Shown piece after piece: positions 7,166-14,049 of a DNA stretch of 17,467 bases (position 1 is its first letter; each line of letters begins with the position of its first letter). A program made the position numbers and the translations under genes. Under the pieces are notes generated by a model, which made no database searches, was not told where the DNA came from, and saw only the letters and a list, made by a program, of their open reading frames with translations. Source of the stretch: Caldilineaceae bacterium (GTDB taxonomy: Bacteria > Chloroflexota > Anaerolineae > Caldilineales > Caldilineaceae); the NCBI GenBank assembly GCA_026645575.1, contig JAPKMW010000159.1, positions 1-17,467 on the forward strand. The letters run 5' to 3'.

Positions 7166-7679
7166 ATTTCTGGTGCAACCTATGCAATCTCATTATCCTA
7201 TTTCTTTAGTCGTCAATGGCAAGTCCTACCAGTGCGCAATCGAACCGCGCCTGCTCCTTAGTGACTTTTTGCGCCACGAACTCAACCTGACTGGCACCCA
7301 TGTTGGTTGCGAACATGGCTCCTGCGGCGCGTGTACGGTCTTGTTGGATGGCCAGGCTGTGCGTTCCTGTATTATGTTTGCTGTCCAAGTCAATGGTCAT
7401 GAAATTACAACGGTCGAGGGCTTGACGCCGACGGGCGATCTGACCCAGTTGCATCCATTGCAGGACGCCTTCCGGGAAAAGCATGGTCTCCAGTGCGGCT
7501 ATTGCACGCCCGGCTTTCTCATGACGCTGGTTCCCTTCCTGGCGGAAAACCCCAACCCGACTGATGAAGAAATTCGCGATGCTGTTTCGGGTAACATCTG
7601 CCGCTGCACAGGCTATCAGAATATTGTTGAAGCGGTGAAATTCGCGGCGAATCATCTGCGGCAGGTTGAGCATGGCTGA
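7158..7679 (+). CDS. Molybdenum hydroxylase [2Fe-2S] subunit (CoxS type)
   Basis: This 173-residue small subunit carries two [2Fe-2S] clusters that wire the molybdenum site to the flavin. The plant-ferredoxin-type cluster uses Cys51, Cys56, Cys59 and Cys71 (CEHGSCGAC then a Cys 12 residues on). The second, all-helical domain uses Cys113, Cys116, Cys148 and Cys150 (CGYC and CRC). All eight ligands are present. The chosen ATG overlaps the Rpn-like gene's stop by 8 bp. A second ATG at 7182 would give MQSHYPISLVVNGKSY, which matches the usual family start equally well, and neither has a clear ribosome binding site. The frame is open further upstream to 7083 but that part is unlikely to be translated. 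The next gene overlaps its end by 8 bp. Confidence 0.93.
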   Translation: MSKFLVQPMQSHYPISLVVNGKSYQCAIEPRLLLSDFLRHELNLTGTHVGCEHGSCGACTVLLDGQAVRSCIMFAVQVNGHEITTVEGLTPTGDLTQLHPLQDAFREKHGLQCGYCTPGFLMTLVPFLAENPNPTDEEIRDAVSGNICRCTGYQNIVEAVKFAANHLRQVEHG

Positions 7680-8019
7680 AAGAATCGTTGTCTATGGCCA
7701 TCCAGGCTGCCCAGCCGTTCCCCCGGTCACAGCAATGTTGAGCCAAGCAAAAGTTGCCTATGATTACGTCAACATTCGCCAGCAGCCCCAAGCTGCGGCC
7801 CAAGTGCGGGCGATCAACAATGGCAACGAAAGTGTCCCGACTCTGGTTTTCCCCGATGGCAGCACCCTCACTGAACCATCGGCTGGTGAGCTAAAACGCA
7901 AACTAGAGGCAATGGGCTACCGCGTAGGGCCACTCGCCTGGCTCATGGGCAACGGCTGGTTGCTGGTTACGGGACTGATTATCCTGTTTGCCCTGTTACG
8001 CTTTCTAGAAATTTTTTAA
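7672..8019 (+). CDS. Glutaredoxin-like protein, single cysteine, with C-terminal membrane anchor
   Basis: This 115-residue protein has a short thioredoxin fold like bacterial glutaredoxin/mycoredoxin: IVVYGHPGCPAV (5-16), AINNGNESVPTLVFPDGS (starting about 49) with the cis-Pro of SVP, and EPSAGELKRKL. The usual CxxC active site reads CPAV, so only Cys13 remains and there is no other Cys in the protein. Dithiol chemistry is therefore excluded; a monothiol or glutathione/bacillithiol-type reaction, or a structural role, is possible. Residues after about 89 (WLMGNGWLLVTGLIILFALLRF) form a hydrophobic C-terminal helix that would hold it at the membrane. The ATG overlaps the [2Fe-2S] subunit gene by 8 bp. 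A TTG at 7666 is a less likely start. Its place between the small and large hydroxylase subunits suggests a link to that enzyme, perhaps assembly or electron transfer. Confidence 0.83.
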   Translation: MAERIVVYGHPGCPAVPPVTAMLSQAKVAYDYVNIRQQPQAAAQVRAINNGNESVPTLVFPDGSTLTEPSAGELKRKLEAMGYRVGPLAWLMGNGWLLVTGLIILFALLRFLEIF

Positions 8020-8047
8020 GCACGTAGCACGGAATCACGCATTATCT

Positions 8048-8079
8048 AATCTCTGTATCTCTCAATCTCTTACTCTCTA
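8048..8079 (+). repeat. Degenerate 8-bp tandem repeat (AATCTCTG-like), four units
   Basis: Directly before the molybdenum-subunit start lie AATCTCTG, TATCTCTC, AATCTCTT and ACTCTCTA. This pyrimidine-rich patch occupies the place where a ribosome binding site would be expected, and no purine-rich Shine-Dalgarno is present. It may keep the region unstructured, or be another short-period repeat like those at 518 and 4233. Confidence 0.5.
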
Positions 8080-8082
8080 TTT

Positions 8083-10431
8083 ATGACCACACGCTATTTC
8101 GGCCAACCCATCAAACGCAACGAAGATCCGCGTCTCCTGACCGGTCAGGCGCTCTTTACCGACGATGTGCACCTGCCCGGCATGGTGCATGTCGCCTTTG
8201 TGCGCAGCGACTATGCCCACGGTTATATCCGTAGCATCGACACGGCAGCCGCCTTGGAAATCCCTGGTGTCGTTGCTATTTATACTGCCGAGGATCTGGG
8301 GGACTACTGGCGACCTGGTCCGCTGCTGGTGCCGCCGCCGCCCATTCCCAATCTGGTCTTCAACCAACGCACCCAAGTGCCGCTGGCCAAGGGCAAAGTG
8401 CGCCATGTGGGTGAACCGATTGCTGTGGTGGTGGCCGAAAGCCGCTATATTGCGGAAGATGCCGCCGAAAAAGTGGTGGTGATGATCGATCCGCTGCCGG
8501 CGGTAGTGGATGTAGAAAAGGCATTGGCGCCGGATGTGGCGTTGATTCACGAAGAACTCGACCAGAACCTCAATGCCCACGCCATCCAGCGCAAAGGGGA
8601 CTATGAGACGGCGCGTCAGCAAGCCGACAAGCTTATCACCCGCCGCTTTGTCTATGATCGCGGTACGGCGGCGGCCATGGAAAACCGGGGGATTGTGGCT
8701 AGTTGGGATGCCAAGAGCGAGCAACTGTTGATGTATGACACCACCCAGGCGCCGATTGCCATTCGCAATGGCATCGCCGCCATGTTGGGTCTTTCCGAAA
8801 AACAGGTGCGGGTCATTGCACCCTTTATCGGCGGCGGCTTTGGGCCGAAGATCATGATGTTCTACCCCGAAGAGGTGACGCTGGCCTGGATCACGGTACA
8901 ACTGGGGCGCCCAGTCAAGTGGATTGAAGATCGGCAAGAAAACTTTTACGCCACCACGCAAGAGCGGGGCCAGGTGCATGAAGCCGAAATTGCCCTGACC
9001 AAAGAGGGACGTGTCCTGGGCGTCAAAGATGTTTTCCTCCATGATGCCGGCGCCTATGCCCCGTATGGCTTGACGGTTGCCCTCAACAGCCAGTGTACTC
9101 TGCTGGGGCAATATGATGTGCCGAACTATTACACCGAATTTAAATCAGTCTTTACCAACAAGCCGATTGTCACCCCCTACCGCGGTGCGGGGCGGCAACA
9201 TGGCGTCTTTGTCATGGAACGCCTGCTCGATATTGCGGCAAAAGAATTGGGCATTGATCGCGTCGAGATTCGCCGGCGCAACTTTATCCCGCCCGACAAA
9301 TTTCCTTATAACAACCAGATTATCTACCAGGATTTCGCACCCCTGGTCTATGATAGCGGTAACTATGAACCGGCGCTGGACAAAGCAGTCGAATTGATCG
9401 ATTATCACCAATTTATTCAAGAAGAGCAGCCACGGCTGCGCGCTGCCGGCAAGCATGTCGGCATCGGCATCGTGACGTACGTCGAAGGCACCGGCATCGG
9501 CCCTTATGAAGGCGCCAGGGTGACGGTGGAAACCAGCGGACGGGTCAGTGTCGCTACTGGCGTTGGGACACAAGGGCAAGGTCATTACACCTCTTTCGCG
9601 CAAATTGTGGCCGAGCAACTGGGCGTCAGTGTTGAGAATATTCGGTTGACCACCGGCGACACCGCTGAATTTTATTGGGGCGCCGGCACCTTTGCCAGTC
9701 GCGGCGCTGTGGTGGCGGGTAATGCCATTCATGCCGCAGCGGTGAAGGTGCGCGAGAAGGTGTTGAAAAAAGCCGGCGAAGAGTTGGAAGTTGCCATCGA
9801 AGATTTGGAATTGGTCGATGGCGTAGCGCGGGTGAAAGGTTCACCAGAGACAGCAATTAAATTGGGTGACTTGGCCGCACGCGCCAACCCCATGCGCGGC
9901 GCGGTGAAACCGGGAACCGAACCAGGGCTGGAAGCGACCGACTACTTTGGGCCGGAGCGAGGCGCAACGGCCAGCGGTGTTCATGCCATGATTGTTGAAG
10001 TTGACCCGGAAACTATGTTGGTGGAAATTAAGAAATATGTTGTAGTCCATGACTGTGGCGTGGTGATCAACCCTATGATCTTGGAAGGGCAGATTCAAGG
10101 GGGGGTTGCCCAGGGAATCGGTAATGCCTTCTACGAACAACTCCACTTTGACGAAAATGGGCAGCTACTGAACGCATCGTTTATGGATTATTTGGTGCCG
10201 ACGGCTGATACTGTACCGGCCATTCTAACGGATCATGTTGAGACGCCGTCGCCATTAAATCCGCTGGGGATCAAGGGCGCCGGCGAGGCAGGTGCCATCC
10301 CCGTTGGCCCTCTCTTCGCACAAGCCGTGGAAGATGCTTTCGCTGCGGTGCAACTAGAAATTTTGGAGATTCCGTTAAGTCCAAATCGGTTATTTGCCTT
10401 ACTTCAGAACAAGCTTACGGCGGATGCCTGA
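8083..10431 (+). CDS. Molybdenum hydroxylase large subunit (molybdopterin-binding, CoxL/aldehyde oxidase family, form II-like)
   Basis: This 782-residue catalytic subunit of a xanthine dehydrogenase-family enzyme hydroxylates a carbon, often in an N-heterocycle or aldehyde, using a molybdenum cofactor. The N-terminal domain opens with FGQPIKRNEDPRLLTGQALF (6-25). Cofactor-binding GGGFGPK is at 250-256, the active-site loop YRGAGR at 366-371, and the catalytic Glu735 lies in KGAGEAGAIP. Other family blocks are GTQGQGHYTSFAQ and GTFASRGAVVAGNA. True (form I) CO dehydrogenase has AYxCSFR at the loop. The YRGAGR here means form II-like, so CO oxidation is unlikely. Length is typical. The ATG lies 63 bp after the glutaredoxin-like gene behind a pyrimidine-rich repeat and lacks a good ribosome binding site. 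It works with the subunits at 4355 and 7158 and closes the operon. Confidence 0.94.
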   Translation: MTTRYFGQPIKRNEDPRLLTGQALFTDDVHLPGMVHVAFVRSDYAHGYIRSIDTAAALEIPGVVAIYTAEDLGDYWRPGPLLVPPPPIPNLVFNQRTQVPLAKGKVRHVGEPIAVVVAESRYIAEDAAEKVVVMIDPLPAVVDVEKALAPDVALIHEELDQNLNAHAIQRKGDYETARQQADKLITRRFVYDRGTAAAMENRGIVASWDAKSEQLLMYDTTQAPIAIRNGIAAMLGLSEKQVRVIAPFIGGGFGPKIMMFYPEEVTLAWITVQLGRPVKWIEDRQENFYATTQERGQVHEAEIALTKEGRVLGVKDVFLHDAGAYAPYGLTVALNSQCTLLGQYDVPNYYTEFKSVFTNKPIVTPYRGAGRQHGVFVMERLLDIAAKELGIDRVEIRRRNFIPPDKFPYNNQIIYQDFAPLVYDSGNYEPALDKAVELIDYHQFIQEEQPRLRAAGKHVGIGIVTYVEGTGIGPYEGARVTVETSGRVSVATGVGTQGQGHYTSFAQIVAEQLGVSVENIRLTTGDTAEFYWGAGTFASRGAVVAGNAIHAAAVKVREKVLKKAGEELEVAIEDLELVDGVARVKGSPETAIKLGDLAARANPMRGAVKPGTEPGLEATDYFGPERGATASGVHAMIVEVDPETMLVEIKKYVVVHDCGVVINPMILEGQIQGGVAQGIGNAFYEQLHFDENGQLLNASFMDYLVPTADTVPAILTDHVETPSPLNPLGIKGAGEAGAIPVGPLFAQAVEDAFAAVQLEILEIPLSPNRLFALLQNKLTADA

Positions 10432-10536
10432 CGATATACTTTGTAGTTTCATCATGAGTTATAGAAAACGTAAACAATTTATTGTAGAAATGCCAATTTT
10501 CTAGATATTTTGTAGTGTTTCTGTAAGCTTATCAAC

Positions 10537-10565
10537 TTGAAAGTTTGTCAGGTAAACGGTAGAAT
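10537..10565 (+). promoter_or_regulatory. Candidate sigma-70-type promoter upstream of the BMP-type gene
   Basis: TTGAAA (10537-10542), 17 bp, then TAGAAT (10560-10565). Both boxes are one or two bases from consensus with ideal spacing. It lies about 320 bp before the BMP-type gene, and a strong palindrome stands between them, so transcription may be attenuated. It is the best promoter match in this spacer. Confidence 0.45.
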
Positions 10566-10651
10566 AAGAAGAGCGCATCACCAACTGTGCAACCATGCCC
10601 TCCATGACTTAATTGATGCAAAGGTGTGTTTTGTTAAATAAGTTTTGACCG

Positions 10652-10706
10652 GTAGTAAAGACTTTAGTCTTTCTCCAAGCAGGCGAAAGACTAAAGTCTT
10701 TACTAC
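10652..10706. repeat. Perfect inverted repeat, 22-bp arms, each arm itself palindromic
   Basis: The left arm (10652-10673) starts GTAGTAAAGACTTTAGTC and the right arm (10685-10706) is its exact inverse, with an 11-base loop. Within each arm AAAGACT-TT-AGTCTTT can fold on itself, so the DNA could form one long hairpin or two short ones. The stem extends a few pairs past the arms with a one-base bulge (ACC/GGT). It looks like a dispersed repetitive palindrome. No T-tract follows on the + strand, so it is not a clear terminator. Confidence 0.8.
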
Positions 10707-10887
10707 GGTTTAACCCATCATCACTTGTTTGACAGAATAGTACACGCAGCTAGCAGTAGAATAACAGTTATCTCCATCCAAAACAGTAACTGTGAAATAG
10801 GTGTAAGCCTGGGCTACCGATTGGCTTAGGCTCTTTTCGGCGCAGCTTTCCATAAGCGCGCCACTCGTGAAGGACGGATGTATACTT

Positions 10888-12801
10888 ATGAAAGCATTCC
10901 GCGATAATCTTGCTCTCATTCTGGTTGCTATCATCGCTATTGTGCTTGTCTTTCTGATGGTACGGCTGCAATCGCTCATCATGACAACCCCAGAACCGAC
11001 GCCGATCACGCAATCGACGCCGGAGGTGCTCCAACCGCAACAGCCGGCTGTGGCAGTGCAACCAACGGCGACAACGGCTGCTGCCCCAACCAACACCCCT
11101 GAATCAGTCCAGCCCCCGGCCCCGCCCACAGCGACAACTGGTGGTTACACGGTCTATGGCTCAGAGGTAATTGGCGCCATTCATGTCGGCGCCATTACCG
11201 ATCGTGGCTATAATCAGGCCCATCATGACGGCTTGCAACAGATGGTCGAGCAGGTGCCAGGTGTTCGTCTGATTGAAGCCGAAAATATCCCGGAGACGGA
11301 AGCCGTTTTGCCGGTGATTGATCAGATGGTGCAACAGGGCGCCAAGATCATTTTTGTGCAAAGCTTCGGCTATCTGCCGTTTGCCATTCAAGCTGCCGAG
11401 CGCTACCCTGATGTAACTTTCCTTCATCCCGGCGGTTTTGAACTACGTGATAACCTCGGCACCTACTGGGCCAATAATTTCGAAGCAATGTATCTGGCTG
11501 GGATTGCCGCCGGCGCAGCGACAAAAACGAATCAACTCGGTTTTATCACCGCCTTCCCGATTCCAAACATTCTTGCGTCGGCTAATGCATTCCATTTAGG
11601 TGCGCGTTCGGCAAACCCGAATGTGACGACAAAAGTCGTCATCAACGAATCCTGGGTTGACCCGACGAAGGAGAACGTAGCGACCCGCGCCTTGGCTGCG
11701 TCCGGTGTTGATGTCGTTACGATGATCGTCGATTCCCCTATCACGGTTGTGCAGACAGCAGAGGCGCTCGGCATTTATGTCATCGGTTTCCACTCCGACG
11801 CCTTACAAGAATTGGCGCCGAATGGCTGGTTGACTGGTGTTGCCTACACGTGGGGCAACTATTATACCAGTGTTGTGCAACAAATTCGCGCCGGGCAATG
11901 GCGCTCTGCCCATGTCCGCGGTGGCATTGAAAGCGATATGTTGCGCCTGGCCGCTTTTGGCCCATCCGTAACCGAAGAGATGAAATCACGGATTGTGACT
12001 GCGCGCTCTGACATTATCAGCGGCAAATTGGCGATCTTCCAAGGTCCGTTGATTGATAACCAAGGGGTTGAGCGCATCACTTCTGGGCAAATTGGCGGCT
12101 TAGAATTGTTGGATACAACCGACTGGTTGGTGGAAGGGGTAAGCAACTTTGATGTCGCTTCCATCCCGGTTGATTCATTGCCGGTGGCGCAACTGGCGCC
12201 GTTGCCAGTAAGCGCAGAACCCACGACGGTCGTCGTGGCGGAAGCGTCCAATTCAACCACAGAAACGACCGTCCCCACACCGATTGCCACGGAAAGCCCG
12301 GCCACCGCCACAACGGCGCCAGCCCCGCCAACCCCAACCGCCGATCTTGTTCTGGGCATTAGCGCTGAACTGCCTGAATGTCGCTTCTTCACCCAGGTCT
12401 TCCAGCAGATCAGCCAGGAAAAATTGGGCTTGACGGTAGACATTGTAGACTTCTCGTCGTCGGCGGACATGTATGAAGCGCTAGCCAAGCGGCAGGAGCA
12501 ACGCGCCGTCGATATGACGCTCTGTTTTGCTGATCCCAAGGATCGCGCCTTCCTGCGCGAGTACTTTGGCTTCATTCGTAACGTCGGCGACATCTACTGG
12601 CGTAACGACACCATTCGTCTCCAGATGATGACCAACAGCGGTCTCCTGGCCGACCTGGAACGCAATCAAGTTTGTCTCTATCGTCTGTTAAAGAATCTCA
12701 ATTTTGAAGGGAACGACCTCCCATCGCAGGACGCTGCCCAATGGCTTGCTGACAATGGCGCCTTGGTCGAACAGTGGGCCAGTTGCGAACTGTTGCCGTA
12801 A
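10888..12801 (+). CDS. Membrane-anchored BMP/PnrA-type substrate-binding protein with extra C-terminal domain
   Basis: This is a 637-residue exported protein. Residues 8-31 form one hydrophobic helix, a signal anchor without lipobox Cys. A Pro/Thr/Gln-rich spacer (about 33-88) follows, and then a basic-membrane-protein domain (about 93-420) of the kind that binds nucleosides or other small ligands for ABC import: IGAIHVGAITDRGYNQAHH (95-113), PDVTFLHPGG (174-183), YWANNFEAMYLAGIAAG (193-209), and ITSGQIGG (397-404). A second Pro/Thr-rich spacer (about 440-485) leads to a C-terminal domain (486-637) starting DLVLGISAELPECRFF. That domain resembles part of a type 2 periplasmic binding protein or a sensor. 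It has four Cys (498, 546, 596, 633) and no recognised family. ATG 10888 is preferred over GTG 10867 because it puts the anchor at the N-terminus. No matching BMP-type permease is adjacent. Confidence 0.85.
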   Translation: MKAFRDNLALILVAIIAIVLVFLMVRLQSLIMTTPEPTPITQSTPEVLQPQQPAVAVQPTATTAAAPTNTPESVQPPAPPTATTGGYTVYGSEVIGAIHVGAITDRGYNQAHHDGLQQMVEQVPGVRLIEAENIPETEAVLPVIDQMVQQGAKIIFVQSFGYLPFAIQAAERYPDVTFLHPGGFELRDNLGTYWANNFEAMYLAGIAAGAATKTNQLGFITAFPIPNILASANAFHLGARSANPNVTTKVVINESWVDPTKENVATRALAASGVDVVTMIVDSPITVVQTAEALGIYVIGFHSDALQELAPNGWLTGVAYTWGNYYTSVVQQIRAGQWRSAHVRGGIESDMLRLAAFGPSVTEEMKSRIVTARSDIISGKLAIFQGPLIDNQGVERITSGQIGGLELLDTTDWLVEGVSNFDVASIPVDSLPVAQLAPLPVSAEPTTVVVAEASNSTTETTVPTPIATESPATATTAPAPPTPTADLVLGISAELPECRFFTQVFQQISQEKLGLTVDIVDFSSSADMYEALAKRQEQRAVDMTLCFADPKDRAFLREYFGFIRNVGDIYWRNDTIRLQMMTNSGLLADLERNQVCLYRLLKNLNFEGNDLPSQDAAQWLADNGALVEQWASCELLP

Positions 12802-12811
12802 GTTTGGTTAG

Positions 12812-12902
12812 CTAAGGGTTCGTAAAAATATAACGCCGTCTACTGCGCTTGGCGAGTCACGGACTCGCCAAGCGCTTACTTTATTCTTTTACAGACCCTA
12901 AG
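12812..12902. repeat. Nested inverted-repeat element carrying the GAGTC-ACG-GACTC palindrome
   Basis: The outer arms CTAAGGGTTCGTAAAA (12812-12827) and TTTTACAGACCCTAAG (12887-12902) match in 13 of 16 positions when one is inverted. A perfect 14-bp stem is nested at 12845-12875. The 19-mer GGCGAGTCACGGACTCGCC at 12851-12869 is repeated exactly at 14908-14926. This has the look of a REP-like or MITE-like element inserted after the BMP-type gene. Confidence 0.65.
12845..12890 (+). terminator. Probable rho-independent terminator after the BMP-type gene
   Basis: A perfect 14-bp GC-rich stem (GCGCTTGGCGAGTC, 12845-12858, paired with 12862-12875) has a 3-base loop and is followed by a T-rich run TTACTTTATTCTTTT. 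It lies 43 bp past the stop codon, which fits termination. It is also a member of the palindrome family seen at 14872-14977, so a repeat may have been adopted as a terminator. Confidence 0.6.
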
Positions 12903-12990
12903 TGCAATCGCTATGTTGTCGTAAAGAGCGCCGGAAAGTAACACTTTTGATAGGAGCAGTGGGTTACTTGCCGTGTAGCTCATAAGTATA

Positions 12991-13030
12991 GCAAAGAGCG
13001 GCTACAGTTTCGACTGTGACCGCTCTTTGT
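12991..13030 (+). terminator. Long hairpin with UUCG tetraloop (terminator or structured RNA)
   Basis: CAAAGAGCGG (12992-13001) pairs with CCGCTCTTTG (13020-13029). After a short internal mismatch ACAGT pairs with ACTGT around the loop TTCG (13009-13012), the very stable tetraloop. A T-rich tail (TTGTTCTTGTC) follows. It lies upstream of the ABC promoter, so it could be a second terminator or the end of a small RNA. A weaker stem (AAGTAAC with GTTACTT, 12936-12969) precedes it. Confidence 0.5.
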
Positions 13031-13040
13031 TCTTGTCGCC

Positions 13041-13080
13041 GCTAAAATTGCGATGTTTTGCGTTACGGCTAAAGTTGCGA
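13041..13080 (+). promoter_or_regulatory. Candidate operator: two 13-bp direct repeats at the ABC promoter
   Basis: GCTAAAATTGCGA (13041-13053) and GCTAAAGTTGCGA (13068-13080) differ at one base and start 27 bp apart. The second copy contains the presumed -35 box (13075-13080). Paired sites over a -35 box are typical for a transcription factor, but no regulator gene is present in the window and the factor is unknown. Confidence 0.42.
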
Positions 13081-13102
13081 CTAGGGCGATTGCTGGTATA
13101 AT
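13075..13102 (+). promoter_or_regulatory. Promoter of the ABC importer operon
   Basis: A perfect -10 box TATAAT (13097-13102) is preceded by 16 bp and TTGCGA (13075-13080), which matches TTGACA at four of six positions. The start of transcription would be near 13109, about 35 nt before the first permease ATG at 13144. Confidence 0.6.
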
Positions 13103-13143
13103 CTTTCAAATTACTTTGCCTGCACTCAACCTTACCATAACCG

Positions 13144-14037
13144 ATGAAGAAAAGACCAGGGTTTAGCTTAAGCATTCGATTATTCTTCCGCCAGGCGATC
13201 TCGCTCCTTGTATTGCTCTTGTTGATCGCGCTGGTGTGGGAAGGGGCGAAATGGTTGGGGGGCGATCCCTGGCGCGCTGATACCAATCCCTTTGGCATTA
13301 CTCACATGCCTCCCTTCCGCTGGAAAGTTGCCTCGGACTTGAACTTACCCCACATCTGGGAGATTGCCGGCGCTTTTAGCAACCCGGCGCGACGGAATGG
13401 CCCGCCCTTGGGCAGCGTGCTCTTTGATGCTGCACTTTATACTTTCCGCGAAGCCATTGTCGGCTTTCTCTTTGGCGCCACATTGGGCTTGCTCCTGGGG
13501 ATTCTCTTTACCCATTTCGGCTTGCTGGAACGGGGGTGTATGCCCTATGTCGTCGCTTCCCAAACCGTGCCAATTCTCGCGATTGCGCCGATGGTGATTA
13601 TCTGGCTCAAGGCCGGCTGGTTTTCGGTGGCAGTGATCGCCGCCTATTTGACCTTTTTCCCAGTGACGATCAACACGCTACGCGGCTTGCGTTCGCCGAA
13701 CCCGATGGCCTTTGAGTTAATGCACTCCTATGCCGCGTCGACGTGGGATGTCTTGTGGAAATTACGCTTCCCGGCGGCCTTGCCCTACATCTTCACCGCC
13801 TTCAAAATCTCGGCGACCTCTAGTGTTGTTGGTTCAATCATTGGTGAACTCCCATCCGGCATTCGCGATGGCTTGGGCGGCGCCATTTTGAACTTTAACC
13901 AGTACTACATTTCCGGCCCGGAACGATTGTGGGCCACCATTGTCGCCAGCGCCGGGGTGGGGATTGCATTTTATTTGATCGTGACGTTGGTCGAATTGGT
14001 GGTGTTGCGGGGACGCAATACGGTAAGTGAAATTTAA
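13144..14037 (+). CDS. ABC transporter permease (NMT1/SsuC/TauC type), first of two
   Basis: This 297-residue inner-membrane permease belongs to the BPD_transp_1 family. A first transmembrane helix (about 16-33) is followed by an unusually long outer segment (about 40-95), then a core of several helices from about 100 to 288. The cytoplasmic EAA loop that docks the ATPase is visible at 191-212 (ELMHSYAASTWDVLWKLRFPAA). Family relatives import sulfonates, pyrimidines, riboflavin and other small molecules; the substrate here cannot be read. The ATG lies behind a probable TATAAT promoter and lacks a clear ribosome binding site. The ATPase gene follows after 12 bp. The second permease at 15016 suggests the channel is a heterodimer. 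Confidence 0.92.
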   Translation: MKKRPGFSLSIRLFFRQAISLLVLLLLIALVWEGAKWLGGDPWRADTNPFGITHMPPFRWKVASDLNLPHIWEIAGAFSNPARRNGPPLGSVLFDAALYTFREAIVGFLFGATLGLLLGILFTHFGLLERGCMPYVVASQTVPILAIAPMVIIWLKAGWFSVAVIAAYLTFFPVTINTLRGLRSPNPMAFELMHSYAASTWDVLWKLRFPAALPYIFTAFKISATSSVVGSIIGELPSGIRDGLGGAILNFNQYYISGPERLWATIVASAGVGIAFYLIVTLVELVVLRGRNTVSEI

Positions 14038-14049
14038 ATTTACAAATCA

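Larger units (their letters stand above)
10432..10887. other. Intergenic stretch between the hydroxylase operon and the BMP-type binding protein
   Basis: This roughly 455-bp AT-richer spacer shows no convincing gene on either strand. It holds a candidate promoter (10537-10565) and a perfect 22-bp-arm palindrome (10652-10706). TTGTAGTGTTT at 10510-10520 is also found at the right end of the MITE-like element (1562-1572), which may mark a decayed relative. A second TTGACA is at 10729-10734 but has no -10 box at a suitable distance. Confidence 0.5.

Noticed and set aside
8077..9111. A 344-residue minus-strand open frame opposite the molybdenum subunit
   Set aside because: It is His-rich, low in recognisable motifs and fully inside a well-supported gene; it is an antisense shadow.
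10510..10520. A second MITE copy sharing TTGTAGTGTTT with the element at 1421-1571
   Set aside because: Only 11 bases match and no opposite arm was found; it may be chance or a remnant.
10729..10762. A promoter TTGACA ... TAGAAT close to the BMP-type gene
   Set aside because: The boxes are individually good but 22 bp apart, too far for normal sigma-70 recognition.
12900..13143. A TPP or FMN riboswitch before the NMT1-type importer
   Set aside because: Such importers often have one, but the conserved CTGAGA and other core elements were not found. The visible hairpins lie upstream of the probable promoter.
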